From an uncultured Pseudoteredinibacter sp. (lineage in GTDB: Bacteria > Pseudomonadota > Gammaproteobacteria > Pseudomonadales > Cellvibrionaceae), in contig NZ_CANMSS010000001.1 of NCBI RefSeq assembly GCF_947500695.1, positions 744,001 through 808,000 of the forward strand: 64,000 nt of DNA, in the 5' to 3' direction. Under the pieces are notes generated by a model that had not been told where the DNA came from, ran no database searches, and saw only the letters and a list, made by a program, of their open reading frames with translations. This document shows positions 56,198 through 64,000 of the stretch, piece after piece. Within the stretch, counting starts at the first letter, position 1. Each line of letters begins with the position of its first letter. A program made the translations under genes and the position numbers.

Positions 56198-57363
56198 TAC
56201 TGCTGTGCAGCAGCTTCAGCGAGCAATTCGCGTGCAATAATGATTTTTTGTACCTCGGACGTTCCTTCATAGATAGAAGTAATTCGAACATCACGAGCAT
56301 ATCGCTCCAGTGGGTGATCTTTTAAATAGCCAGCCCCACCAAGTAACTGTAAGGCTGTATAACAAACCTGATTGGCCTTTTCAGTGGCAAAAAGCTTAGC
56401 CATCGAAGCCTGCTTACCAAATGGCAAGCCCTTGTCTTTCAAATAGGCCGCGTTCATTAATAATAGGCGAGCAGCCTCTAGATCGGTATAGGCTTCACTC
56501 ATCATCCACTGAATACCCTGAAAATTGGCAATTGCCTGACCAAATTGCTCACGCTCCAATACATAAGCGCGACCATAATCCATCGCAGCAGTCGCTACAC
56601 CTAAAGCAAGAGAGCCAATACCGATTCGGCCACCGGCCAATTCGCTGACGGCTATTTTAAAGCCTTGGTTCAGCTCGCCCATCATGGCACTGGCAGGCAC
56701 TCGGCAATTATCAAAAATAACTTCATTGGTAGCCGAGCCATGCTGCCCCATTTTATGTTCAGCGGGCGCAATAATCATCCCAGGAGTATCCGCTTCTACC
56801 AAAAAGCAGCTAATGCCCTTGCCTTTTTTCGCATCTTTGTCTGTTACGGCCCAAACTACAAACACACCAGCGTATTCTGCACTGGTGATATAAAGTTTGC
56901 TGCCGTTTAGGATAAAGTCGTTACCCTCTCGAACGGCGCTTGCGCGCATTCCCGCTGGGTCCGAGCCCGCCGAGGCCTCTGTTAAACAAAAACCACCTGC
57001 AGCGTATTCTCCACTGCAGATTTTCGGAATGTACTTCTGTTTTTGCTCGTCATTGGCCACCGCTTGAATCACCTCAGCAACCATATTAGTAACTGACATG
57101 GTTACTGCGGTAGAAGCACAGGCTTTGGCAATTTCACTGATAGCCAAACTAAAGGAAATCACACCGGCTTCGCTACCGCCATATTCTGAAGAAACATTTA
57201 GCCCCATAAACCCAAGCTCGGCCAACTTACGTAAATTGGCCAGCATTGCTGCTCTACCTGACCCGCTATCAACTTCCGCGGCAACCGGAGAAAGTTCAGA
57301 TTCTGCAAAGCTACGGGCAGTATCTTGAATCATTTGCTGTTCTTCGTTTAGGGCTAAATCCAT
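56197..57363 (-). CDS. Acyl-CoA dehydrogenase
   Basis: 388 residues. The ACAD fold is shown by [57 protein letters not shown] and the C-terminal [20 protein letters not shown], whose Glu is the usual catalytic base. It is FAD-dependent and works in fatty-acid or branched-chain oxidation. Chain preference is not decidable by eye. It is coupled to msrA, a curious pairing. Confidence 0.93.
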   Translation of the reverse strand: MDLALNEEQQMIQDTARSFAESELSPVAAEVDSGSGRAAMLANLRKLAELGFMGLNVSSEYGGSEAGVISFSLAISEIAKACASTAVTMSVTNMVAEVIQAVANDEQKQKYIPKICSGEYAAGGFCLTEASAGSDPAGMRASAVREGNDFILNGSKLYITSAEYAGVFVVWAVTDKDAKKGKGISCFLVEADTPGMIIAPAEHKMGQHGSATNEVIFDNCRVPASAMMGELNQGFKIAVSELAGGRIGIGSLALGVATAAMDYGRAYVLEREQFGQAIANFQGIQWMMSEAYTDLEAARLLLMNAAYLKDKGLPFGKQASMAKLFATEKANQVCYTALQLLGGAGYLKDHPLERYARDVRITSIYEGTSEVQKIIIARELLAEAAAQQ

Positions 57364-57517
57364 GGAATATCTCTCTTCTTATCTTTTAATCAGTAACTAT
57401 TGCTAGATATACACTACATCATTTAGGTCGTTTGACATATTACCTGCAGCAACATCAGTTTACCCTAGCCACCTAAGGTTTTAGACATTCAGGCCAAAAT
57501 AACAATAGTTGTTGCCA

Positions 57518-57958
57518 TTAACGCTCAAACTTGGTGGAAAGCACCACAGATGTCTGGGTACGAATAACCCCATCCAGCTCTGAGATATGATCTACCGCTC
57601 GGTCCAGATCTTCAGTCGAAGCCGACTTGATATTAGCAACCAGATCAAATTCACCGCTAATACTGTATAGCGCCCCAACATCATCCATAGCCTGCAGCTT
57701 TCTGCAGATCTGACTAACCTTGCGCTGCTCGGTAGCAATTGAGACATGAGCTTCAATCATTGTGCCTCGATAGGCATTCGAGAGGCGTACGGTAAACCCT
57801 TGAATTATGCCCTGCAGCTGAAGTTGCTGGATATGACTTTGCACGGTAGCTCGGGTTACCCCAAGTTCACGCGCTAACTCAGCAACTGAGGCTCGTGCAT
57901 TATTGCTTAGCAACTGAATTAAATGGCGATCCAAGTCAGATACGGTTTTCATATTCAA
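57518..57958 (-). CDS. Lrp/AsnC-family transcriptional regulator
   Basis: 146 residues. N-terminal helix-turn-helix SVAELARELGVTRATVQSHI and a C-terminal RAM domain with GEFDLVANIKSASTEDLDRAVDHI. It stands divergent to the decarboxylase gene at 58210, with phased repeat motifs between them. The effector is probably an amino acid. Confidence 0.93.
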   Translation of the reverse strand: MNMKTVSDLDRHLIQLLSNNARASVAELARELGVTRATVQSHIQQLQLQGIIQGFTVRLSNAYRGTMIEAHVSIATEQRKVSQICRKLQAMDDVGALYSISGEFDLVANIKSASTEDLDRAVDHISELDGVIRTQTSVVLSTKFER

Positions 57959-58037
57959 CTCTCAGTAAATGAGACCAATTTAGTGGCGCAACTTAGCGGG
58001 CACTTTAGCTTAACCGGGGTATTTGACCCGAAATATT

Positions 58038-58088
58038 ACATTTTGACAAGTTCACTATACGTTTTGATCATCAAAAAATTACATTTTG
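58038..58088. promoter_or_regulatory. Three phased ACRTTTTG repeats, candidate Lrp-type operator
   Basis: ACATTTTG (58038), ACGTTTTG (58059) and ACATTTTG (58081) recur at 21 and 22 bp spacing, i.e. two helix turns, in the A/T-rich gap between the Lrp/AsnC gene and the decarboxylase gene. Lrp proteins bind phased degenerate sites on one DNA face (family knowledge). A possible decarboxylase -10 (TATACT, 58125-58130) follows. Confidence 0.5.
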
Positions 58089-58209
58089 CAAAGTCTGATT
58101 ATTAATATTGGCAAGTAAGCTGTCTATACTGCCAACTATCTGAGGGGCACTGGCTCCCGTCGTAATACCCGCTGTAACCCTGTACACAGCAAGCTTAGCC
58201 GAGGTCAAA

Positions 58210-59397
58210 ATGAATCAATATCACCCGTTTCCACACTCTGATAACAGTGCTAAAAGCCAGTCTACAGCCAACCCACTGCAAAGCAGCTATAGCGGGCCAA
58301 AGATTATCATTGATAGCGCGATGATTCGCCGACAAGCCAAGCGCTTTGCTAAAGCTATGCCGCGTGTGCAAGCCCACTATGCCGTTAAAGCCAATCCCCA
58401 CCCAGAGGTGCTGCGCACGCTACAAAACTGCGGTGTAAACTTCGAAATCGCATCACGTAAAGAACTGGAAATGCTACTGGCACTCGGTGTGGACCCAAAG
58501 AGTGTGTTTTACAGCAACCCATTTAAAGGCCCTCAGCACCTGAGTTACGCCGTAGAGAACGGTGTCCAGTGGTACGTTATAGATTGCATCGAGGAAATGG
58601 AAAAAGTGCTCAGCGTCAAACCTGATGCGTCTTTGTACCTTCGCTTGTACACCACCAATAAGGGCTCACTATGGCCACTATCCAGCAAGTTTGGTGCTGC
58701 GACAGACGAAGTCATGCCTATCCTAGAGCGTGCGGTCGAGTTAAACGCTGACTTAGCTGGCGTGACCTTCCATGTTGGCTCACAGTGTACCAATACCGAA
58801 AACTGGCAAACCGGTATTCGCGAGGCCAAGTCCTGCTTTGAAACTATGCGCAATATGGGCTTAAAACCTCGCCTATTGAACCTAGGCGGTGGCTACCCTA
58901 TGCAGCCTAGTGAAATTATCGAAAACCCAACTAAGCAGCAGCTTGCCCCTAGCATTGAAGCGATTGCCGATGTGATCAATGCGGAAATTGCCGAGCTGCC
59001 AGAAGACATTCAGATTATTGCTGAGCCAGGCCGCTATATGGTGGCTGAGGCAGGTCGCATTATTTGCCAAGTTATCGGCACCACCAAGCGTGGCGGCGAT
59101 CGCTGGGCTTATGTTGATGCAGGCTTTTATCACGGTCTAATGGAGCTAACTGACGCCTTTGATACGGCGGTTACCTCCAATCACTCAGATGAAGATGAGC
59201 AGTCACTTTGGACTTTTGGTGGCCCAACTTGTGACTCAGTGGACGTATTTGGCAAAGGTGTAGACGGCAAAGGCACACCGCTGAGCACCAAATTGCAGAC
59301 CGGCGATTTTATTACCCTGCACAATACCGGCGCCTATGTACACGCATGTGGTACCGAGTTCAATGGCTTTGAACCTTTAGAGGTGGTTGTTATTTAA
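58210..59397 (+). CDS. Group IV PLP ornithine/lysine-type decarboxylase
   Basis: 395 residues, alanine-racemase-type barrel. Key parts: AHYAVKANPHPEVL with the PLP lysine, GVTFHVGSQCTN, LLNLGGGYPM, IIAEPGRYMVAEAGRI and FGGPTCDSVDVF with the active-site Cys-Asp of ornithine decarboxylases. It should decarboxylate ornithine (putrescine) or lysine/diaminopimelate. The GPTCDSVD motif favours ornithine-like substrates. It is likely controlled by the divergent Lrp/AsnC gene. Confidence 0.9.
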   Translation: MNQYHPFPHSDNSAKSQSTANPLQSSYSGPKIIIDSAMIRRQAKRFAKAMPRVQAHYAVKANPHPEVLRTLQNCGVNFEIASRKELEMLLALGVDPKSVFYSNPFKGPQHLSYAVENGVQWYVIDCIEEMEKVLSVKPDASLYLRLYTTNKGSLWPLSSKFGAATDEVMPILERAVELNADLAGVTFHVGSQCTNTENWQTGIREAKSCFETMRNMGLKPRLLNLGGGYPMQPSEIIENPTKQQLAPSIEAIADVINAEIAELPEDIQIIAEPGRYMVAEAGRIICQVIGTTKRGGDRWAYVDAGFYHGLMELTDAFDTAVTSNHSDEDEQSLWTFGGPTCDSVDVFGKGVDGKGTPLSTKLQTGDFITLHNTGAYVHACGTEFNGFEPLEVVVI

Positions 59398-59824
59398 GGG
59401 TAAAAATACTACCTAGTGTTTGCGTGAACCTGCAGCTGAGAATATTGACCCGCGCAAATAATGACCAAACATTGATAAAACACCGTTAAACCCGGCTAAA
59501 AAAGACAGCAAATTGCACAAAGCGGACAAACGGTAAAAAAGTTGGAAAAAAACTACAAATTTTATTGAGGGAGCGCTGCTCCCAGACGTTAAAGAATTGC
59601 TATTGCTATGGTGCTTAAGCGGTGAAATTACCGCGGAAATGGATTTTGCAAAAGAGCATGGATGCTCAATTTTCTTTCTTTGCACCCTTTTCTTTTTATT
59701 TCTCCCCAGCTAAAGCTCCTGCACTGCCTCTTAAGAAGCAGCTGAAGCTAATCAATCGCGTGAAATTCATCGACACATTACCAAGAAGTGTCTCCGACCT
59801 TAAAAAGAAACCAAAACAGGCAAC
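59398..59824. other. 427-bp intergenic region after the decarboxylase
   Basis: It contains a GGGAGC/GCTCCC hairpin (59569-59583) and a weak basic 56-codon ORF on the plus strand (59658-59828, lysine-rich end LKKKPKQAT) that overlaps the end of the convergent gene. Neither is convincing as a gene or terminator. Nothing else is seen. Confidence 0.4.
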
Positions 59825-61462
59825 TTAAAATAAGTCGCTCGCTATCGCTCGCTGTTCAGCCAATATTTGCTGTAAATGTTCCAGCTGAGTATAGGGGTTT
59901 GCTAAAACAACGCGGAACACATGAATTGGATCACGGCCGTAATGAGGTAAGTGCAACTGAGTGCGAGAAACAAAGCCCTGATTGGCAGCAGCCTGGGCTA
60001 TTTGAATGGCAACGGTCTGATCACTTAACCTTTTATTAAGCGCCTCCAAGCGAAGCACATCCGCATCAGCGAGAGCCGCATCTAACACGGCCTTGTCCGC
60101 AGGCGGACAGTAACGGTAGGCCAGGATATTCAGCTCTGGCTGCAGGATTAACTCAAAATCTTCACTCGCCTCAATAAGCTCAGCAAACGCCTTAGCCATA
60201 GCCACCGAGTGATCAACCAAGGCGCCGTAACCTGCCGAACCAATCAGATGAAGCCCTGCGTGTAGCAGCAGCGATACGGCAGGTCTTGAGCCCTCTAGAG
60301 TGTATGCACCCAGATCTTTAGAATCCGAGCGAATAATATAGGAAGCGTGCTGTTTGATAGCATTCACATGCTCGGGGTCCTTAAAGAGCACCATCCCCGC
60401 TCCCATGGGAACATAGAGCTGCTTATGGGCATCCAAAGTGATGGAGTCGGCTCGCTCTATCCCAGCCAACTTATCGCGATGCTGGGCAGAAAAGATAGCT
60501 GCCCCACCCCATGCACCATCAACATGTAAATGGCAGCCCAAATCTTCGGCTAGGTCCGCCATGTCATTGAGCGGATCTATGGAACCAGTTTCTGTAGCAC
60601 CAGCGACGGCAACCAAGGCAAGAATTTTGATACGACGATTTTGCAGCTCTACAACTTGCTCACGCAGCGCCGGCATATCCATACGATGCTTATCATCGAC
60701 CGCAACTGCTACTAGATTCTCTCGCCCCAAACCCAGCACATCAGCAGCTTTGCTGAGCGAATAATGGCCACGCTCACTCACCAAAACGGCAAGCCCCTGG
60801 TAACCATCTGCGGCCATTGCCGACATGGCTCCTAGCAAACCTTTCTCAGCCAACTGATACTTACTGAGCAGACGATTTCTCGCCACCCATAAAGCCATAA
60901 TGTTCGCCAAGGTACCGCCGGAACAAAACACACCAAAAGCTTGCTTGGGCTGGTGCATATTAGCTTGGTAAAAATGATCCAATTGCTCTGAGCTGCGATC
61001 AGCCGAAAAGAAGCAACGATGTAACATTGCTAAAACTTGACGCTCTAGATCCGTGAAATAACCAGAGGTTTCCAACTTGACGTTGTTTTGATTTAAGGCC
61101 GCCATCAGCTTTTGTACCACCGGCATAAAAGCTGGCAGGGCTGAGGTCATATGGCCGATGAAATCAGGTCTCGTGGTGTTTACCGTGCCGCGCACCGCTT
61201 GGTTTAGCAGGCGACTATAATCCGCATAACTCTGGGCCTGCTCGGGCAGCTCGCTAGAATAGAAGCATTGTTCAATTTTACTGTTATTGGATAATCCAGG
61301 TCGCTCATTGGCCTGCAAATGCTGCTCAACTTGAAAGCTAAGCTGACGTTCAAATTCGGCTAACTCTGCAGCATCGAATTCGAAAGTCTTGAGGGCCCCA
61401 AACCAAGCTTGGGACAAAGACAGATCGTCCTTCATGGGCGATTTAATTACTCTTCGGCTCAT
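59825..61462 (-). CDS. panP: PLP-dependent aspartate 1-decarboxylase-like enzyme (PanP type)
   Basis: 545 residues from the ATG at 61462; the frame extends 24 codons further without family signal. Group II decarboxylase fold: FCSGGTLANIMALWVARNR, HVDGAWGGAAIFSAQHRD and the PLP lysine in SITLDAHKQLYVPMGAG. The overall pattern (FYQANMHQPKQAFGVFCSGG) is of the PanP group, which makes beta-alanine for pantothenate in bacteria lacking PanD (established in Vibrio). A glutamate-type substrate cannot be excluded. Confidence 0.8.
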   Translation of the reverse strand: MSRRVIKSPMKDDLSLSQAWFGALKTFEFDAAELAEFERQLSFQVEQHLQANERPGLSNNSKIEQCFYSSELPEQAQSYADYSRLLNQAVRGTVNTTRPDFIGHMTSALPAFMPVVQKLMAALNQNNVKLETSGYFTDLERQVLAMLHRCFFSADRSSEQLDHFYQANMHQPKQAFGVFCSGGTLANIMALWVARNRLLSKYQLAEKGLLGAMSAMAADGYQGLAVLVSERGHYSLSKAADVLGLGRENLVAVAVDDKHRMDMPALREQVVELQNRRIKILALVAVAGATETGSIDPLNDMADLAEDLGCHLHVDGAWGGAAIFSAQHRDKLAGIERADSITLDAHKQLYVPMGAGMVLFKDPEHVNAIKQHASYIIRSDSKDLGAYTLEGSRPAVSLLLHAGLHLIGSAGYGALVDHSVAMAKAFAELIEASEDFELILQPELNILAYRYCPPADKAVLDAALADADVLRLEALNKRLSDQTVAIQIAQAAANQGFVSRTQLHLPHYGRDPIHVFRVVLANPYTQLEHLQQILAEQRAIASDLF

Positions 61463-61658
61463 AAAAGAAGGGCCGGCTAAGGTATCGGATAGCACCTCTA
61501 AGAGCAAGCTAATAATGTTAAAAAGAACCGGCAATTGCTGCCAGTATTTCTACTACGTTATACAATGTAGCTGCTCAAACTGAGGGTACCTTAGAGTGTC
61601 CCCCAGTGAATAACCATAATCCCACTTAACACAGCACAAACATTGCCACTAAGACCCT

Positions 61659-63461
61659 ATGAGTAAAACCAGTAGCTGGCAATTACGCCCTTATCAACAA
61701 GAAGCCGTTGATGCCACCATTAGACATTTTCGAAAGAGCAACGACGCCGCGCTTATCGTGCTACCTACCGGCGCAGGCAAAAGCCTAGTCATCGCTGAAT
61801 TGGCCCGACTCGCCAAACGAAAGATCTTGGTGCTAGCCCACGTTAAAGAACTGGTAGAGCAGAACGCGGCCAAGTTTCGCGCTACCGGTGCTCAGGCCTC
61901 TATCTTCTCGGCAGGTTTACAAGAAAAGCAAACTGATGCACAAATTGTGTTTGGCAGCGTGCAATCGGTTGCGCGTAATCTCGATCAGTTTAAACAAGAA
62001 TATTCCCTGCTGATCATCGATGAATGCCACCGCCTCGCACAAGACGACAATTCTCAGTACCGGCAGGTAATCGACACCTTAAAAAGCAGCAACCCTGCTT
62101 TGAAGGTGTTGGGATTAACAGCAACCCCTTATCGCCTAGATAGCGGCTGGATATACCAGCAACATCTTAGCGAAAATATCTGGCGCAGTGATGCCGACAC
62201 ACCCTTTCAAGCCTGCATTTATGAATTACCACTGCGTTATATGATCGACAATAATTACCTTACTTCTGTTGAGCTGCTAGATGCCCCTGTCGCACTCTAT
62301 GACTTTGAACAGTTGCGCCCCAAACAAAGCGGCCTTTTCAGCCCAAGCGATCTCAATTCGGTACTCGATAAAAGTAAACGTGCAACTGCGCGAATTATTG
62401 AGCAGGTTTTAAGCTTGAGCGAGCGGCGTGAAGCTGTGATGATTTTTGCGGCAACCGTAGAACACGCCAAAGAAATCATGGGCTATTTGCCCGATGATTG
62501 CTCGGCCATTGTGCTGGGCGATATGAAGCAAAAAGCTCGTGATTCGGTGATTCGAGCCTTTAAAAATAAACAGATTAAATATCTGGTTAATGTGGCCGTA
62601 CTCACCACAGGTTTTGATGCCCCACATGTTGACACTATTGTGCTGCTTCGCCCAACCGAATCAGTCAGCCTCTATCAGCAAATTATTGGCCGAGGCTTAC
62701 GCCTAAGCCCCGGCAAAAAACAATGTTTAGTGCTCGATTATGCCAGCAATGGTCATCGCTTATTTTCCCCTGAAGTGGGCGAAGTAAAACCGAGCGGTGA
62801 CAGTGAAGTGATAGAAATCCCCTGCCCAGCCTGCGGCTTTAACAATCATTTTTGGGGCAAGCTTGATGAACAAGGTAACCTACTTGAACACTATGGCCGC
62901 CGTTGCCAGGGCTTAATAGAGCAAGCCGAACACAGCGAGAAGCCAAATAGCAAAAAACGCCGCTGCGAGTTTCGCTTTCGTTTTAAAGAGTGCCCTAGCT
63001 GCGGGCAAGAGAATGATATTGCCGCACGCAAATGCCTAAGCTGCGAGCAACTTTTGGTCGATCCTGATGATAAGCTAAAACAGGCCCTAGCCTTACGTGA
63101 CCATATCGTTTTACGTTGCGCAGGCCAAAGCCTAGATGCAGGCCATAAAGATGGCAAAGAGCGTTTAGAGGTCTGTTATCACGATGAAGACGGCAGCGAG
63201 CTTCAGGAGTATTTTTATCTCAGCACAAGCAAACAGCGCTATGCCTGCTGGCTGCATTTTCTAAAACCCCATAAATTACTGCCCGAACACTTCCCCAAGC
63301 GCTGTATTGAAAAACTCAGTGTCAATTATATTTTACAGAGACAGGACCAGCTCAGGTCGCCAGATTTTGTCATTGCTCGCCAGGAAAAACGCTATAGCCA
63401 AGTGATTGAAAAGCTGTTTGACTATGAGGGGCGTTATCGCAAAGCGAACGAAATACACTAG
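61659..63461 (+). CDS. radD: DEAD/DEAH-box helicase RadD
   Basis: 600 residues. SF2 motifs: Q/I region RPYQQEAVDATIRHF with LPTGAGKSLVIAE, II LLIIDECHRLA, III GLTATPYRLD, IV-VI TTGFDAPHVDTIVLLRPT and QQIIGRGLRLSPG. The C-terminal part has cysteine clusters ECPSCGQEN and KCLSCEQ plus an earlier PCPACGFN, as in RadD (YejH). RadD acts in recovery of DNA crosslinks and double-strand breaks with SSB and RecA. Length matches the E. coli protein (586 residues). Confidence 0.92.
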   Translation: MSKTSSWQLRPYQQEAVDATIRHFRKSNDAALIVLPTGAGKSLVIAELARLAKRKILVLAHVKELVEQNAAKFRATGAQASIFSAGLQEKQTDAQIVFGSVQSVARNLDQFKQEYSLLIIDECHRLAQDDNSQYRQVIDTLKSSNPALKVLGLTATPYRLDSGWIYQQHLSENIWRSDADTPFQACIYELPLRYMIDNNYLTSVELLDAPVALYDFEQLRPKQSGLFSPSDLNSVLDKSKRATARIIEQVLSLSERREAVMIFAATVEHAKEIMGYLPDDCSAIVLGDMKQKARDSVIRAFKNKQIKYLVNVAVLTTGFDAPHVDTIVLLRPTESVSLYQQIIGRGLRLSPGKKQCLVLDYASNGHRLFSPEVGEVKPSGDSEVIEIPCPACGFNNHFWGKLDEQGNLLEHYGRRCQGLIEQAEHSEKPNSKKRRCEFRFRFKECPSCGQENDIAARKCLSCEQLLVDPDDKLKQALALRDHIVLRCAGQSLDAGHKDGKERLEVCYHDEDGSELQEYFYLSTSKQRYACWLHFLKPHKLLPEHFPKRCIEKLSVNYILQRQDQLRSPDFVIARQEKRYSQVIEKLFDYEGRYRKANEIH

Positions 63462-63488
63462 TGCTGAACAAATAGAGATAAAAGTGTT

Positions 63489-63998
63489 TTAGCGATAAAC
63501 GACTTCAAAGGATTCACAGATTATCGGCATATCCAATGTCGGCCTCTGTCCATAAATAGCCAGCTCACGATGATAATAGGCCCAGTGCACCTGTCGCCAA
63601 TAGGCTAAGCTTTTATCGCCCTCACCTTCAAGCTGGGCGAAACCAGCATCAATCTCAAAATAGGGCCTTACTTCCACTTGGGTCGTTTGAATAATGCATT
63701 GGGCAATACCCGCCCAATTGGTGACAATATTTAAATCACCTACCTCAGGCATAGGCTCACCACTATGTTCCAGCCACCACAACGAACTTGCGGTAGCTCT
63801 TTTGTCGCCAGACAATACCCAGTCAGCACATTCATCGGCATCTTTTGGGTTATCGCAGAAATACCATGCCGGCAATTCCGTTGGCGTTTGATTTATAGAC
63901 TCAAAATAAGCTCGGCTAATGGTTTGAATCGAGGGATGGCTATTATTCATTAGATCAGCGCTGCTTTTGTTATCGTTGTTGAAATGTTTTTTATCCAT
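63489..63998 (-). CDS. ASCH-domain protein
   Basis: 169 residues from an ATG at 63998 near the window edge; a later ATG at 63950 is possible. The ASCH/PUA-like fold is suggested by SGDKRATASSLWWLEHSGEP, EVGDLNIVTNWAGIAQCII and the final GDKSLAYWRQVHWAYYHREL. Members bind RNA or modified nucleosides or are amidohydrolases of the YqfB type. The substrate is not predictable here. Confidence 0.82.
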   Translation of the reverse strand: MDKKHFNNDNKSSADLMNNSHPSIQTISRAYFESINQTPTELPAWYFCDNPKDADECADWVLSGDKRATASSLWWLEHSGEPMPEVGDLNIVTNWAGIAQCIIQTTQVEVRPYFEIDAGFAQLEGEGDKSLAYWRQVHWAYYHRELAIYGQRPTLDMPIICESFEVVYR

Positions 63999-64000
63999 GA

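Noticed and set aside
58131..58209. Riboswitch in the decarboxylase leader
   Set aside because: The leader is about 75 bases, with no recognisable aptamer consensus or terminator/antiterminator pair.
59658..59828. 56-codon basic ORF after the decarboxylase
   Set aside because: Overlaps the end of the convergent decarboxylase-like gene and has no family signal or ribosome site.

Overview
The window is a chromosomal segment of a gammaproteobacterium. Gene content and order (ccmABCDEFG next to an orphan FliK-like/FlhB-like pair, fimL next to nudC, a Pro-Arg-His tRNA cluster beside folD, nhaB, a PanP-type decarboxylase, large TonB-dependent receptors) fit the Pseudomonadales/Cellvibrionales side of the class, probably a marine or aquatic member. 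The exact family is inferred, not shown.

Left end (1-7928): a probable genomic island. It holds the 3' part of an export operon (HExxH peptidase-like protein, HlyD-type adaptor, ABC ATPase), a lone tyrosine recombinase of the Integrase_1 type, a membrane-anchored prolyl-oligopeptidase-like enzyme with two unexplained short ORFs in front of it, and an overlapping excisionase/integrase pair. The integrase ends 72 bp from the 3' end of a tRNA-His gene, the classic site for island insertion. The left island boundary is not visible.

8001-23830: tRNA-Pro, tRNA-Arg and tRNA-His (minus strand, one strong promoter), then housekeeping genes: folD, RNA-modification genes (truC, rsuA, rsmC), a nucleoside-salvage operon (phosphoribosyltransferase, deoB, deoD), small membrane proteins, an RluA-type pseudouridine synthase coupled to recQ, a DUF885 peptidase-like protein and a MarR regulator.

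23831-38136: a siroheme sulfite/nitrite reductase with its DUF934 partner, a PAS-containing chemoreceptor, sohB, a nudC-fimL pair, nhaB, a DUF488 protein, rraA, and an alpha/beta-hydrolase-fold protein overlapping a Rieske protein.

38137-51353: pabB, then a two-copy tandem array of stem-loops with compensatory base changes, two large TonB-dependent receptors, and the cytochrome c maturation operon ccmABCDEFG, which here lacks ccmH and ccmI.

51354-64000: FliK-like and FlhB-like genes, an sseA-type sulfurtransferase and a TSUP permease (sulfur handling), acyl-CoA dehydrogenase plus msrA, an Lrp/AsnC regulator divergent from an ornithine/lysine-type decarboxylase with helically phased repeats between them, a PanP-type decarboxylase, radD, and an ASCH-domain protein.

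The least expected features are the duplicated structured element at 39613-39899, a palindromic repeat family seen both inside and just after rsmC, and the island cargo at the left edge.
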